DNA from: Thioalkalivibrio sulfidiphilus HL-EbGr7
GTDB taxonomy: Bacteria > Pseudomonadota > Gammaproteobacteria > Ectothiorhodospirales > Ectothiorhodospiraceae
Direction of reading: 5' to 3'
NCBI RefSeq assembly: GCF_000021985.1
Contig: NC_011901.1
Location: 1,736,001-1,800,000 of the forward strand
DNA length: 64,000 bases
This document shows, one piece after another, positions 51,688-59,503 of the stretch. A model generated the notes under the pieces. The model had not been told where the DNA came from, did no database searches, and was given only the letters and a program-made list of their open reading frames with translations. The translations under genes and the position numbers were made by a program. Every line of letters starts with the position of its first letter. Position 1 is the stretch's first letter.

Positions 51688-51830
51688 CAGGCTGTTGAAA
51701 AAGTCTCCGGTGGATGCCAGGCAAGGCGGAAAGCGGCGAAAAAGCGCAGTGTACATGCGAGTACATGAGCATTTTGAGCCGCTTTCCAACGCAGCATGGC
51801 GCCACCCGAGGGTTATTCAACAGCCTGCTA
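51685..51830. mobile_element. MITE-like element with perfect 15-bp ends
   Basis: TAGCAGGCTGTTGAA at 51685-51699 and TTCAACAGCCTGCTA at 51816-51830; if the TA is a target duplication the element is 142 bp. An internal dyad (GTGTACATGCGAGTACAT) is present. A truncated copy is seen at 55480. Similar AGGCTGTTGAA...TTCAACAGCCT elements are widespread in proteobacteria. Confidence 0.8.
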
Positions 51831-51840
51831 GCCCCCATCC

Positions 51841-52680
51841 ATGATCGAGTTGAGGAGACACAGACCCCGCCTGGTGGTCAGGGAAAGCCCGCTCTTCCAG
51901 TTGCTGGCGATGCTGATGCTGCTGGGCCTGCTGGGCGGCTTCTTCTGGCTGGCCCTGGCGCAGGACTTCCCCCTGTTCATCATCCTCGCCTCCGGCGGTG
52001 CGCTGACGCTGCTGCTCCTGATCCAGGCCCGTATCCTCCTGGCCACCCTGCGGCCCGAGAACTGGCTGATCAGGTTCTACAGCCATGGCATCGCACTTCA
52101 GACCGGCGGCCACCTCTCCAACGAAGACCACAGGACCCTGTTCATTCCCGCCGAAGCCCTGCGGGGCGCGCGCATCGTTAGAGAACAGTGGCGCCGCCGT
52201 CCATGGACGAGGCCCCGGGAAAAGCACAAGCTGAATGATCTCACCTGCCTCGAGATCGTGGTGGACAAGTCGCGCGTCAAGGAACTGGCCGACACCCATC
52301 GGCCGTCACACATCCACCGGCCACGGCCGATCAAGCTGCGCTTCCTGTTCAACCCGATCACCGAGAACGCGGAAGGCTACCGCATCGAGCTGCGCAGTCA
52401 TCGCAGCCGCGTCACGCCCCGCATCGGTCGCATTGCCGAAGCATTCAGGATCTATGGCATCACGACGCAACGCCTGCATCTGACCGCGAACCTGGAGGCG
52501 CTGCAGGATCATGAATTCGAGGAACGGGTGGTGCGGGCGATGCACCAGGGCCACAGCCAACTGGCCATCGACATGCTGATGGACCGCGACCGCCTCACCA
52601 GCGAGCGGGCGCGCCAGCGGCTCGATCAGATCATGTCACGACAGGAAGCGCGACAGGGCACCACAGGCCCTGCAACCTGA
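51841..52680 (+). CDS. Two-TM membrane protein of unknown function
   Basis: 279 residues. Membrane segments at about 20-42 and 46-68 (LLAMLMLLGLLGGFFWLAL, FIILASGGALTLLLLI); then a soluble basic domain (KLRFLFNPITENAEGYRIEL) and a helical C-terminus. Not recognised. Begins 10 bases after a MITE-like element, so its promoter may lie in it. Confidence 0.72.
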   Translation: MIELRRHRPRLVVRESPLFQLLAMLMLLGLLGGFFWLALAQDFPLFIILASGGALTLLLLIQARILLATLRPENWLIRFYSHGIALQTGGHLSNEDHRTLFIPAEALRGARIVREQWRRRPWTRPREKHKLNDLTCLEIVVDKSRVKELADTHRPSHIHRPRPIKLRFLFNPITENAEGYRIELRSHRSRVTPRIGRIAEAFRIYGITTQRLHLTANLEALQDHEFEERVVRAMHQGHSQLAIDMLMDRDRLTSERARQRLDQIMSRQEARQGTTGPAT

Positions 52681-52708
52681 GGGACGGGACTTACACCGGG
52701 CGTTGCAT

Positions 52709-53362
52709 TCAGGACGAGAGATATTTCACGAACCAGTCCCGGGCGTGGCCCGCAGCCTGTTCCAGGGTGCCAGGCTCCTCGAACAGGTGCGTGGCGCCGG
52801 GGACGATCTCCAGGTGATGCTCGCAGTGCAGTCTTCCCGCCGCACCACGATTGAGATCGATCACCGGCCCGTCCAGGCCACCCACGATGAACAGCGTCGG
52901 CGCCTGCACCAGGGGCAGTGATGCCCCAGCCAGGTCGGGACGCCCGCCCCGGGACACCACCGCCGCCACCTCCACGGGCCTCGCGGCCGCGGCGATGAGC
53001 GCCGCCGCCGCACCCGTGCTGGCACCGAACAAGCCGAGGGACAGTGCCCCCAGGTCCGCCTGGGACTTGAGCCAGTCCACGGTGGCGATCATGCGATCGC
53101 CGAGACGGGGGATATCGAAACGATACTCGCGGGTGAACTGATCGACCTCATGCTCCTCGGCGCTGAGCAGGTCGAACAGCAGGGTGGCGAGACCCGCGCG
53201 GTTGAGGATGTCGGCCACGAACCGGTTGCGGGAACTGAACCGGCTGCTGCCGCTGCCGTGAGCGAACACCACGATGCCGCGGGCCGGAGAGGGCAGTGCC
53301 AGTATGCCCGGCAGGCTCAGTGTTCCGGCCTGGATGTCCAGTTCACGATGCTCGATGTTCAT
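52709..53362 (-). CDS. Dienelactone-hydrolase-like alpha/beta hydrolase
   Basis: 217 residues from ATG 53362, which overlaps the upstream stop. VVFAHGSGSSRFSSRNRFVA for the oxyanion region, nucleophile FGASTGAAAAL (Ser about 114) and catalytic His in GATHLFEEPG. In some bacteria this domain is fused to a phosphoribosyltransferase domain; here both are separate, adjacent and coupled. Confidence 0.87.
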   Translation of the reverse strand: MNIEHRELDIQAGTLSLPGILALPSPARGIVVFAHGSGSSRFSSRNRFVADILNRAGLATLLFDLLSAEEHEVDQFTREYRFDIPRLGDRMIATVDWLKSQADLGALSLGLFGASTGAAAALIAAAARPVEVAAVVSRGGRPDLAGASLPLVQAPTLFIVGGLDGPVIDLNRGAAGRLHCEHHLEIVPGATHLFEEPGTLEQAAGHARDWFVKYLSS

Positions 53363-54021
53363 GAGGCATCCTGCCTGGCCCAGGCCTCCGCCAGGATATC
53401 CATCACCTCCACATCCTCCACCTGAGAGAAATCCAGGTACCAGCGACCCACGGCCATGAAGTTCTCGGGCGTGGCCACGCACACCACCCGGTCCGCCTCC
53501 TGGGCAAGCACCTCCACGGTGTCGGAAGGTGCCACCGGCACGGCCACCACCACCTCCCGGGGGCCCGTGCTTTTCACCGCGTTGACCGCCGCGCGCATGG
53601 TGGCGCCGGTGGCCAGGCCGTCGTCCACCAGGATCAGGCAACGGTCCTTCATCTGCGGGAAGGGATGCGCGCCGCGGTACAGGCGTTCGCGTCGTTCCAG
53701 TTCCTTGCGCTCGCGCTCGATGATGCGCTCCAGGGCCGTGGGCGAGAGATGCATCAGGCGCACCAGGTCCTCGTTGAAGACCCGTCCGCCGCCGCTCGCG
53801 ATGGCGCCCACGGCCAGTTCCGGCTGGCCTGGCGCACCCAGCTTGCGCACGATGATCACGTCCAGCCCTGCGCCCAGCCTGCGCGCCACCTCGGCCGCCA
53901 CCGGCACGCCGCCCCGCGGCAGGCCCAGCACCAGCACATCATCCCGGCCGGCATAGTCGGACAGCGCATCGGCCAGCGCAACGGCGCCCTCTATCCTGTC
54001 CTTGAACGGAAGCCTCGTCAT
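53359..54021 (-). CDS. Phosphoribosyltransferase coupled to hydrolase
   Basis: 220 residues. MTRLPFKDRIEGAVALADAL, VLGLPRGGVPVAAEVAR and PRPP loop LILVDDGLATGATM. Family members in actinobacteria and others are fused to a dienelactone hydrolase-like domain; here the stop overlaps the hydrolase ATG. Substrate unknown. Confidence 0.9.
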   Translation of the reverse strand: MTRLPFKDRIEGAVALADALSDYAGRDDVLVLGLPRGGVPVAAEVARRLGAGLDVIIVRKLGAPGQPELAVGAIASGGGRVFNEDLVRLMHLSPTALERIIERERKELERRERLYRGAHPFPQMKDRCLILVDDGLATGATMRAAVNAVKSTGPREVVVAVPVAPSDTVEVLAQEADRVVCVATPENFMAVGRWYLDFSQVEDVEVMDILAEAWARQDAS

Positions 54022-54054
54022 GGTGTGGCTCCTTCCGGTTGTGTTTGGTGATCA

Positions 54055-54230
54055 ATAACCTCGACGCAAAGACGCAGATGACTGAAATGAATCGACAGGA
54101 TTGACAGGATTTATTCGGATTAGCAGGATCAAGACCTTAACGCTCTATAAGCGAGCTTTAATCCTGTAAATCTTGTTAATCCTGTCGATCCTGTCCAGTT
54201 GTCTTCCCTCGGCGCCTTCGCATCTTCGCG
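54055..54230. repeat. Nested intergenic repeats (CAGGATT palindrome inside CGCAAAGACG type)
   Basis: ATCGACAGGATTGACAGGAT at 54091 and its inverse ATCCTGTCGATCCTGT near 54180-54195 flank about 70 bases; outside them are CTCGACGCAAAGACGCAG and CGCATCTTCGCGTCACTGCG. No gene seen. Confidence 0.65.
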
Positions 54231-55343
54231 TCACTGCGCAAGATCCCACTGTATCCGCCCTGCATCATCCAGCCGGAATTCCGGATCATCTCCCTGGCGC
54301 TCCCGGTTGAGCATTTCGCACAGCCAGCGGGCATCGTCCTTGCCGGTGCGGTGCAGGGAGAAACGCGCCCGGCGCAGGGGGGTCATGGACATGGATCTCA
54401 ACACGCCGGTCGCCGCATCGAAGGCCGGGAAGAACATCAGGGTCAGATCCGGCTGAACAATCTCGTAACCCCGGATGCCCTCGTAGTCGTTGATGAAGTC
54501 TCCACAGCCATAGAGGATAGGACGTCCCCGGTAGAGTTCCATGCCGACCGGGTGGTGGGAGGAATGCCCGTGGATCAGGTCCGCGCCGGCCTCGACCAGC
54601 CGGTAGGCAAATTCACGGTGTCCCTTCGGGATGCGATAACCCCAGTTGCTGCCCCAGTGCACCGACACCACTGCCAGGTCACCGGGGCGCTTGTGCGCCC
54701 GGATCCGCTCGGCTACCGGTTCCGCACCGGCTGCCGAGGCCTCCGTGGCCAGCCACACGCCTGGCCGGCCCCTGGCCGCATGCCACTCGGGCGGGATGCC
54801 GCTGTCGGTCATGCCGAGGCTGAAGACCCACACCCGGTGCCCCGTGGTCACGTCGAGGCGTGCCGGTTTCATCGCTGCCCCCAGATCCTCGCCGGCACCG
54901 GCGTGGGCGATGCCCAGTCCGTCCAGCACCCGGCAGGTCTCCCGCAAGGCATCCACGCCCCAGTCCATGACGTGGTTGTTGGCCAGCGAGCAACAGTCGA
55001 TCCTTGCCGCCTGCAGGCAGGCGGCGTTCTCGGGACTCATGCGGTAATGGATGCCCTTGTCCGGCCAGGGCGTGCCGTGGCGCGTGATGCCGGTTTCCAG
55101 GTTGATCAGGCGCAAGTGCGGCCTGAAATGCGCCAGTTCGGCCAGGGCATCGCCCCAGATGTGGGCGGGCGCCATCGGCTTCGGGAATTCGCCGTTGGCG
55201 GCCTCGGCAAGACTCACGTACTCCCTGGCATCCTGCACCCAGAGCTCGTACAGGTCGGGCGGCGCCGGGTGGGGCAGGGCCTGGTCGATGCCCCGGCCTG
55301 TCATGACATCGCCGCACAGAAACAGGGTGATCACGTCGTTCAC
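54231..55343 (-). CDS. CapA/PgsA-family protein (calcineurin-like)
   Basis: 370 residues. ITLFLCGDVMTGRGIDQALP, CCSLANNHVMDWG, VVSVHWGSNW and IHGHSSHHPVGMELYRGRPI are the metallophosphatase-type motifs of CapA. No signal peptide or membrane anchor is seen, unlike poly-gamma-glutamate CapA. Enzymatic role unproven. Confidence 0.87.
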   Translation of the reverse strand: MNDVITLFLCGDVMTGRGIDQALPHPAPPDLYELWVQDAREYVSLAEAANGEFPKPMAPAHIWGDALAELAHFRPHLRLINLETGITRHGTPWPDKGIHYRMSPENAACLQAARIDCCSLANNHVMDWGVDALRETCRVLDGLGIAHAGAGEDLGAAMKPARLDVTTGHRVWVFSLGMTDSGIPPEWHAARGRPGVWLATEASAAGAEPVAERIRAHKRPGDLAVVSVHWGSNWGYRIPKGHREFAYRLVEAGADLIHGHSSHHPVGMELYRGRPILYGCGDFINDYEGIRGYEIVQPDLTLMFFPAFDAATGVLRSMSMTPLRRARFSLHRTGKDDARWLCEMLNRERQGDDPEFRLDDAGRIQWDLAQ

Positions 55344-55694
55344 CGCGCCAGACCCCCAGACCGAAGCTTTTCCAGGTCACGGTTCAGCATCAGGAAGCAT
55401 AGTACGTCGGGCCGGTTGCGGTGCCTGGCGCCAAGCGGGATAGTGGATGGGAGTCGGAATCAGCCGGCGTAGTGCACCAGGCAGGCTGTTTAATCAGTCT
55501 CCGGTGGAGCCAGCTCATAGGGCGGCCCGTGGCCGCCTGCTGACAATGAACCTGCGGCTGACGGCGGGCACGGCCCGCCCTATGCGGGATAGGCTGACGG
55601 CGGGCACGGCCCGCCCTATGCGGGATAGGCTGATGGCGGGCATGGCCCGCCCTATGTGGGATGGTGGATGGAACACGGGATTCGGGTGAGCACC
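55344..55694. other. Intergenic region between capA-like gene and rtcA
   Basis: 351 bp without a gene. It holds a truncated MITE end (55480-55512, GCAGGCTGTT and AGTCTCCGGTGG) and the 36-bp tandem array. Confidence 0.7.
55556..55663. repeat. Three tandem 36-bp repeats upstream of rtcA
   Basis: Units at 55556, 55592 and 55628, each containing GGCGGGCACGGCCCGCC, an internal palindrome, followed by CTATGCGGGAT. The third unit has drifted slightly. They end 31 bases before the rtcA ATG. Confidence 0.93.
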
Positions 55695-56741
55695 ATGACG
55701 GACCTGATCCACATCGACGGCACCATGGGCGAGGGCGGCGGCCAGGTGCTGCGCAGCGCCCTGAGCCTCGCCCTGATCACCGGGCGCGGGGTGCGCCTCG
55801 AACACATCCGCGCCCGGCGCGACAACCCGGGTCTCGGCTTCCAGCACGCCATGGCGGTACAGGCCGCCGCCCGGGTGAGCGGCGCGCGGGTGGAGGGCGA
55901 CCGCATCGGCTCCCAGACCCTGGCGTTCCTGCCCGGTCCCGTGGTGCCCGGCGACTACCACTTCGACATCGGCACCGCCGGCGCCACCTCCCTGGTCCTG
56001 CAGACCGTCCTGCCGCCCCTGGCCATGGCCGATGGCGCCTCCCGGGTCACGGTCACCGGCGGCACCCACGTGCCCCACAGCCCCTGTTTCCATTACCTGG
56101 ACTGGCACTGGCGGGTGATGCTCGGACGCATCGGCATGCCCTTCGAGCTGCACATGCCCATGGCGGGCTTCTATCCACCGGGCGGCGGCGAGATCCAGGC
56201 CGGGATCCCGGGCAGCGCCCGGCCCCGCGGCCTGGACCTCACCGACCGGGGCAGGCTCCTGTCCATCCAGGGGCTGTCGGCGGTTGCCAACCTGCCGGAG
56301 GAGATCGCCGAACGCCAGCGGGGCAGGGCGCTGCGGCGCCTGCAGACACTGAACAGCGACGTGGACATCGCCATCGAACACCTGCCGGCCTGCTCACCGG
56401 GCACGGTGCTGGCCCTGCTGGCCCGTTTCGAGCAGGGCCAGGCCTGTTTCTTCGCCCTCGGCGAGCGTGGCAAGCGCGCCGAGCGGGTGGCGGACGAGGC
56501 GGTGGACGACCTGCTTGGCTTCCTGGCCACCGGGGCCGCCGTGGACCGCTGGCTGGCGGACCAGCTGTTGCTGCCCCTGGCGCTGGCGGACGCTGCGTCG
56601 ACCCTGCGCACCAGCCAGGTGACCCTGCACCTGCTCACCCAGTCCCGGGTGATCCAGGCCTTCCTGCCCGTGGAGATCCGTATCGAGGGCGAACTGGGCC
56701 AACCCGGCACGGTTTACCTCATGCCGGGGCACGCCGGATAA
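55695..56741 (+). CDS. rtcA: RNA 3'-terminal phosphate cyclase
   Basis: 348 residues from ATG 55695. IDGTMGEGGGQVLRSALSLAL is the diagnostic start; GGTHVPHSPCFHYL, FYPPGGGEI and the C-terminal THLLTQ-like LHLLTQSRVIQAFL follow, with catalytic His expected in the C-terminal part (family knowledge). It makes 2',3'-cyclic phosphate RNA ends using ATP. No rtcB or rtcR is next to it in this window. Confidence 0.94.
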   Translation: MTDLIHIDGTMGEGGGQVLRSALSLALITGRGVRLEHIRARRDNPGLGFQHAMAVQAAARVSGARVEGDRIGSQTLAFLPGPVVPGDYHFDIGTAGATSLVLQTVLPPLAMADGASRVTVTGGTHVPHSPCFHYLDWHWRVMLGRIGMPFELHMPMAGFYPPGGGEIQAGIPGSARPRGLDLTDRGRLLSIQGLSAVANLPEEIAERQRGRALRRLQTLNSDVDIAIEHLPACSPGTVLALLARFEQGQACFFALGERGKRAERVADEAVDDLLGFLATGAAVDRWLADQLLLPLALADAASTLRTSQVTLHLLTQSRVIQAFLPVEIRIEGELGQPGTVYLMPGHAG

Positions 56742-56857
56742 CCAAGCTGATTAATCAATTAAATCAATTTGTAATAGCAATCTATTCATGTTTTTTGTCA
56801 CTATCTAGCTCGCGTCAGACAGCGTTCCCGATGACGACGCCAAGCCCTGAAATCCCC

Positions 56858-56891
56858 TTGACAGGGCAACATCACTAATTCCTAATAGGAA
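56858..56891 (+). promoter_or_regulatory. Candidate purU promoter with palindromic operator
   Basis: TTGACA (56858) and TAATAG (56883) are 19 bases apart; the -10 is inside the palindrome TTCCTAATAGGAA (56879-56891). A dimeric regulator bound there would block transcription of the methylamine operon. Confidence 0.5.
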
Positions 56892-56916
56892 CTATTGTTT
56901 CATGAAAGGAAACAAC

Positions 56917-57774
56917 GTGAGCCACCACACCTACCGACTCATCGTCTCCTGCCCCGACCGGGTAGGCATCGTCGCCGCCGTCAGCGGTTTCCTGTCCCGC
57001 CACGGCGGCTGGATCACCGAGGCCAGCCAGCACGCGGACCAGGGTTCCGGCTGGTTCTTCATGCGCTACGAGATCCGCGCCGACTCGCTGCCCTTCGACG
57101 ATCAGGGTCTGCGCGAGGCCTTCGCCCCCATCGCCGAGCAGTTCGAGATGCAGTGGCAGGTCACCGACGCCCAGGTGCCCAAGCGGGTGGTGCTGATGGT
57201 GAGCAAGCTGGACCACTGCCTCACGGACCTGCTGTACCGCTGGCGCAGCAAGGAGATGTTCTTCGACATCCCCTGCGTGATCTCCAACCACGAGGACATG
57301 CGCGACTACGTGGAATGGCACGGCATCCCCTACCACCACGTGCCCGTGGACAGGGACAACAAGGCCCCGGCCTTCGCCGAGGTCACGCGCCTGGTGGAGT
57401 CCTATGACGCCGATGCCGTGGTGCTGGCGCGCTACATGCAGATCCTGCCCCCGGACATGTGCCACACCTACGCCGGCCGGGTGATCAACATCCACCACAG
57501 CTTCCTGCCGTCCTTCATCGGCGCCAAGCCCTACCACAAGGCCTTCGAGCGCGGTGTGAAGTTGATCGGCGCCACCTGTCACTACGTCACCGAGGAACTG
57601 GACGCCGGTCCCATCATCGAGCAGGACGTGATCCGCGTGCGCCACGACGACACCGCCAACGACCTGGTGCGCCTGGGCCGCGACGTGGAGAAGGCGGTGC
57701 TCGCCCGGGGCCTGCGCTACCACCTGGAGGACCGGGTGCTGATCCACGGCAACAAGACCGTGGTGTTCGACTGA
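56917..57774 (+). CDS. purU: Formyltetrahydrofolate deformylase PurU
   Basis: 285 residues from GTG 56917, chosen because AAAGGA lies seven bases upstream; an ATG five codons earlier is the alternative but leaves almost no leader. N-terminal ACT domain (YRLIVSCPDRVGIVAAVSGF), then a formyltransferase-like domain with INIHHSFLPSFIGAKPYHKA and TEELDAGPIIEQD. It splits 10-formyl-tetrahydrofolate to formate and tetrahydrofolate. Directly precedes mgdA (TGATG). Confidence 0.94.
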   Translation: MSHHTYRLIVSCPDRVGIVAAVSGFLSRHGGWITEASQHADQGSGWFFMRYEIRADSLPFDDQGLREAFAPIAEQFEMQWQVTDAQVPKRVVLMVSKLDHCLTDLLYRWRSKEMFFDIPCVISNHEDMRDYVEWHGIPYHHVPVDRDNKAPAFAEVTRLVESYDADAVVLARYMQILPPDMCHTYAGRVINIHHSFLPSFIGAKPYHKAFERGVKLIGATCHYVTEELDAGPIIEQDVIRVRHDDTANDLVRLGRDVEKAVLARGLRYHLEDRVLIHGNKTVVFD

Positions 57775-59012
57775 TGCCGCTGCGCCTGCTCAAAAACGCC
57801 TTCAGCGACGCGCCGGACCCGCGTTTCTTCAACACGCCCAGGGGCCTGCGCGACAGCTACGACGTGGTGATCATCGGCGGCGGCGGCCATGGCCTGGCCT
57901 GCGCCTACTACCTTGCCCGGGACCACGGCATCACCAACGTGGCGGTGCTGGAGCAGGGCTACATCGGCGGCGGCAACACCGGGCGCAACACCACCATCGT
58001 GCGCTCCAACTACCTCACCCCCGAGGGCGTGAAGTTCTACGACGAGAGCGTGCGCCTGTTCCAGGATCTGGCCGAGGACTTCGACCTCAACATCTTCTAC
58101 TCCGAGCGCGGCCACTTCACCCTGGCCCACACGGACGCGGCGATGCGCACCATGCGCTGGCGCGCGGAGGTGAACAAGCACTTCGGCATCGACAGTGAAG
58201 TGGTGGACCGGGACAGCATCGCCGAGGCGGTGCCCATGATGGACCTGGACTGCGGCGGCGAACATCCCGTGCTCGGCGCCCTCTACCACGCCCCCGGCGC
58301 GGTGGTGCGCCACGACGCCGTGGCCTGGGGCTACGGGCGCGGCGCCGACAAGCGCGGCGTGGAGATCCACCAGAAGACCCGGGTCACCGGCATCCGCGTG
58401 GAGCAGGGCAAGGTCACCGGCGTGGAGACCGACCGCGGTGTCATCAAGACCGGCAAGGTGATCTCCATGGTGGCCGGCTCCACGCCGCGGGTGACGAAGA
58501 TGGCGGGCATCACCACGCCCATCGTGATCCACCCGCTGCAGGCCTGCGTCACCGAGCCCATGAAGCCCTGGCTCGACACCATCATCGTCTCCGGCAGCCT
58601 GCACGTGTACGTGTCCCAGTCCTCCCGCGGCGAACTCGTGATGGGCGCCGCCCTGGACCCCGCCATCCTGCATTCCACCCGCTCGACGCTCGACTTCGTC
58701 GAAGGCCTCGCCGACCAGATGCTGGATCTGTTCCCGTTCCTGGGCAACAGCAAGGTGATGCGCCAGTGGGCGGGCATGGCGGACATGACCCCGGACTTCG
58801 CCCCCATCATGGGCAGGACGGCGGTGGACGGTTTCTACATCGACGCCGGCTGGGGCACCTGGGGCTTCAAGGCCACGCCGGTCTCCGGCAAGACCATGGC
58901 CTGGACCGTCGCCAACGACCGCGATCACGCACTCATCGAACCCTTCAGCCTGGCCCGCTTCGACCGCTTCGAACTCGTGGGCGAGCGGGGGGCTGCTTCG
59001 GTGGGGCACTGA
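57774..59012 (+). CDS. mgdA: N-methylglutamate dehydrogenase subunit A (sarcosine oxidase beta-like)
   Basis: 412 residues. FAD-binding VVIIGGGGHGLACAYYLA at 31-48 and GYIGGGNTGRNTTIVRSNYL next. His180 in VVRHDAVAWGYGR is the expected covalent FMN site of SoxB-type subunits. WGTWGFKATPVSGKTMAW closes the fold. By sequence alone sarcosine oxidase beta is equally possible; the gmaS neighbour favours N-methylglutamate. ATG overlaps the purU stop. Confidence 0.85.
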   Translation: MPLRLLKNAFSDAPDPRFFNTPRGLRDSYDVVIIGGGGHGLACAYYLARDHGITNVAVLEQGYIGGGNTGRNTTIVRSNYLTPEGVKFYDESVRLFQDLAEDFDLNIFYSERGHFTLAHTDAAMRTMRWRAEVNKHFGIDSEVVDRDSIAEAVPMMDLDCGGEHPVLGALYHAPGAVVRHDAVAWGYGRGADKRGVEIHQKTRVTGIRVEQGKVTGVETDRGVIKTGKVISMVAGSTPRVTKMAGITTPIVIHPLQACVTEPMKPWLDTIIVSGSLHVYVSQSSRGELVMGAALDPAILHSTRSTLDFVEGLADQMLDLFPFLGNSKVMRQWAGMADMTPDFAPIMGRTAVDGFYIDAGWGTWGFKATPVSGKTMAWTVANDRDHALIEPFSLARFDRFELVGERGAASVGH

Positions 59013-59227
59013 GGTTTCTATCTCTCGCCTCGGCTGATCACGCAGAGGACGCAGAGACGCGGAGAACGCAAAGGAACATTGATGTTGAATTGTATGCAGA
59101 GTGAGCAGCAAATCCCGATGCCTTCAGATTTAGAGGGCTCAGTGTCTTTGTACAAAAGACCTCTGCGCTCTCTGCGTCTCTGCGCCCTCCGCGTCCCAAC
59201 ACGAACACCAGCAAAACCCACGCACCC
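59013..59227. repeat. CGCAGAGACG-type repeat pair inside the mgd operon
   Basis: ATCACGCAGAGGACGCAGAG near 59038 and its inverse CTCTGCGTCTCTGCGCCCTC near 59172 enclose about 100 bases. No gene in this gap. Elsewhere in the operon genes overlap, so this is the only long spacer. Confidence 0.75.
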
Positions 59228-59503
59228 ATGAAACTCATCCCCTGTCCCAAAGTCGGCACCCGCCCCGCGTCCGAGTTCGTCTACGGCGGCCTCTGGCGCC
59301 CCATGCCCGACCCGGACAGCACCACGGACATGGCATGGTCCCACTACGTCTTCCATCGCGACGGCGCGCCCGGGGTGCAGCGGGAGTGGTGGTGCCACGC
59401 GCCCACGGGCATGTGGTTCGTGGCGGAGCGGGACACCCTGAAGGATGAATTCCTGCGCACCCTGACCGTGGCCGAGGCCATGAAGGACCTGGCCCATGGC
59501 TAA
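59228..59503 (+). CDS. mgdB: N-methylglutamate dehydrogenase subunit B (sarcosine oxidase delta-like)
   Basis: 91 residues. MKLIPCPKVGTRPASEFVYGG and MWFVAERDTL align with SoxD. The zinc ligands of TSOX delta (Cys6, Cys9, His59, Cys63) are only partly kept: Cys6 is there, position 9 is Val, and the His/Cys pair is altered (WWCHAPTGMW). Zinc may be absent. It overlaps mgdC by eight bases. Confidence 0.85.
   Translation: MKLIPCPKVGTRPASEFVYGGLWRPMPDPDSTTDMAWSHYVFHRDGAPGVQREWWCHAPTGMWFVAERDTLKDEFLRTLTVAEAMKDLAHG

Noticed and set aside
55556-55663. CRISPR array
   Set aside because: The three 36-bp units are directly adjacent with no spacers, and there are no cas genes nearby.
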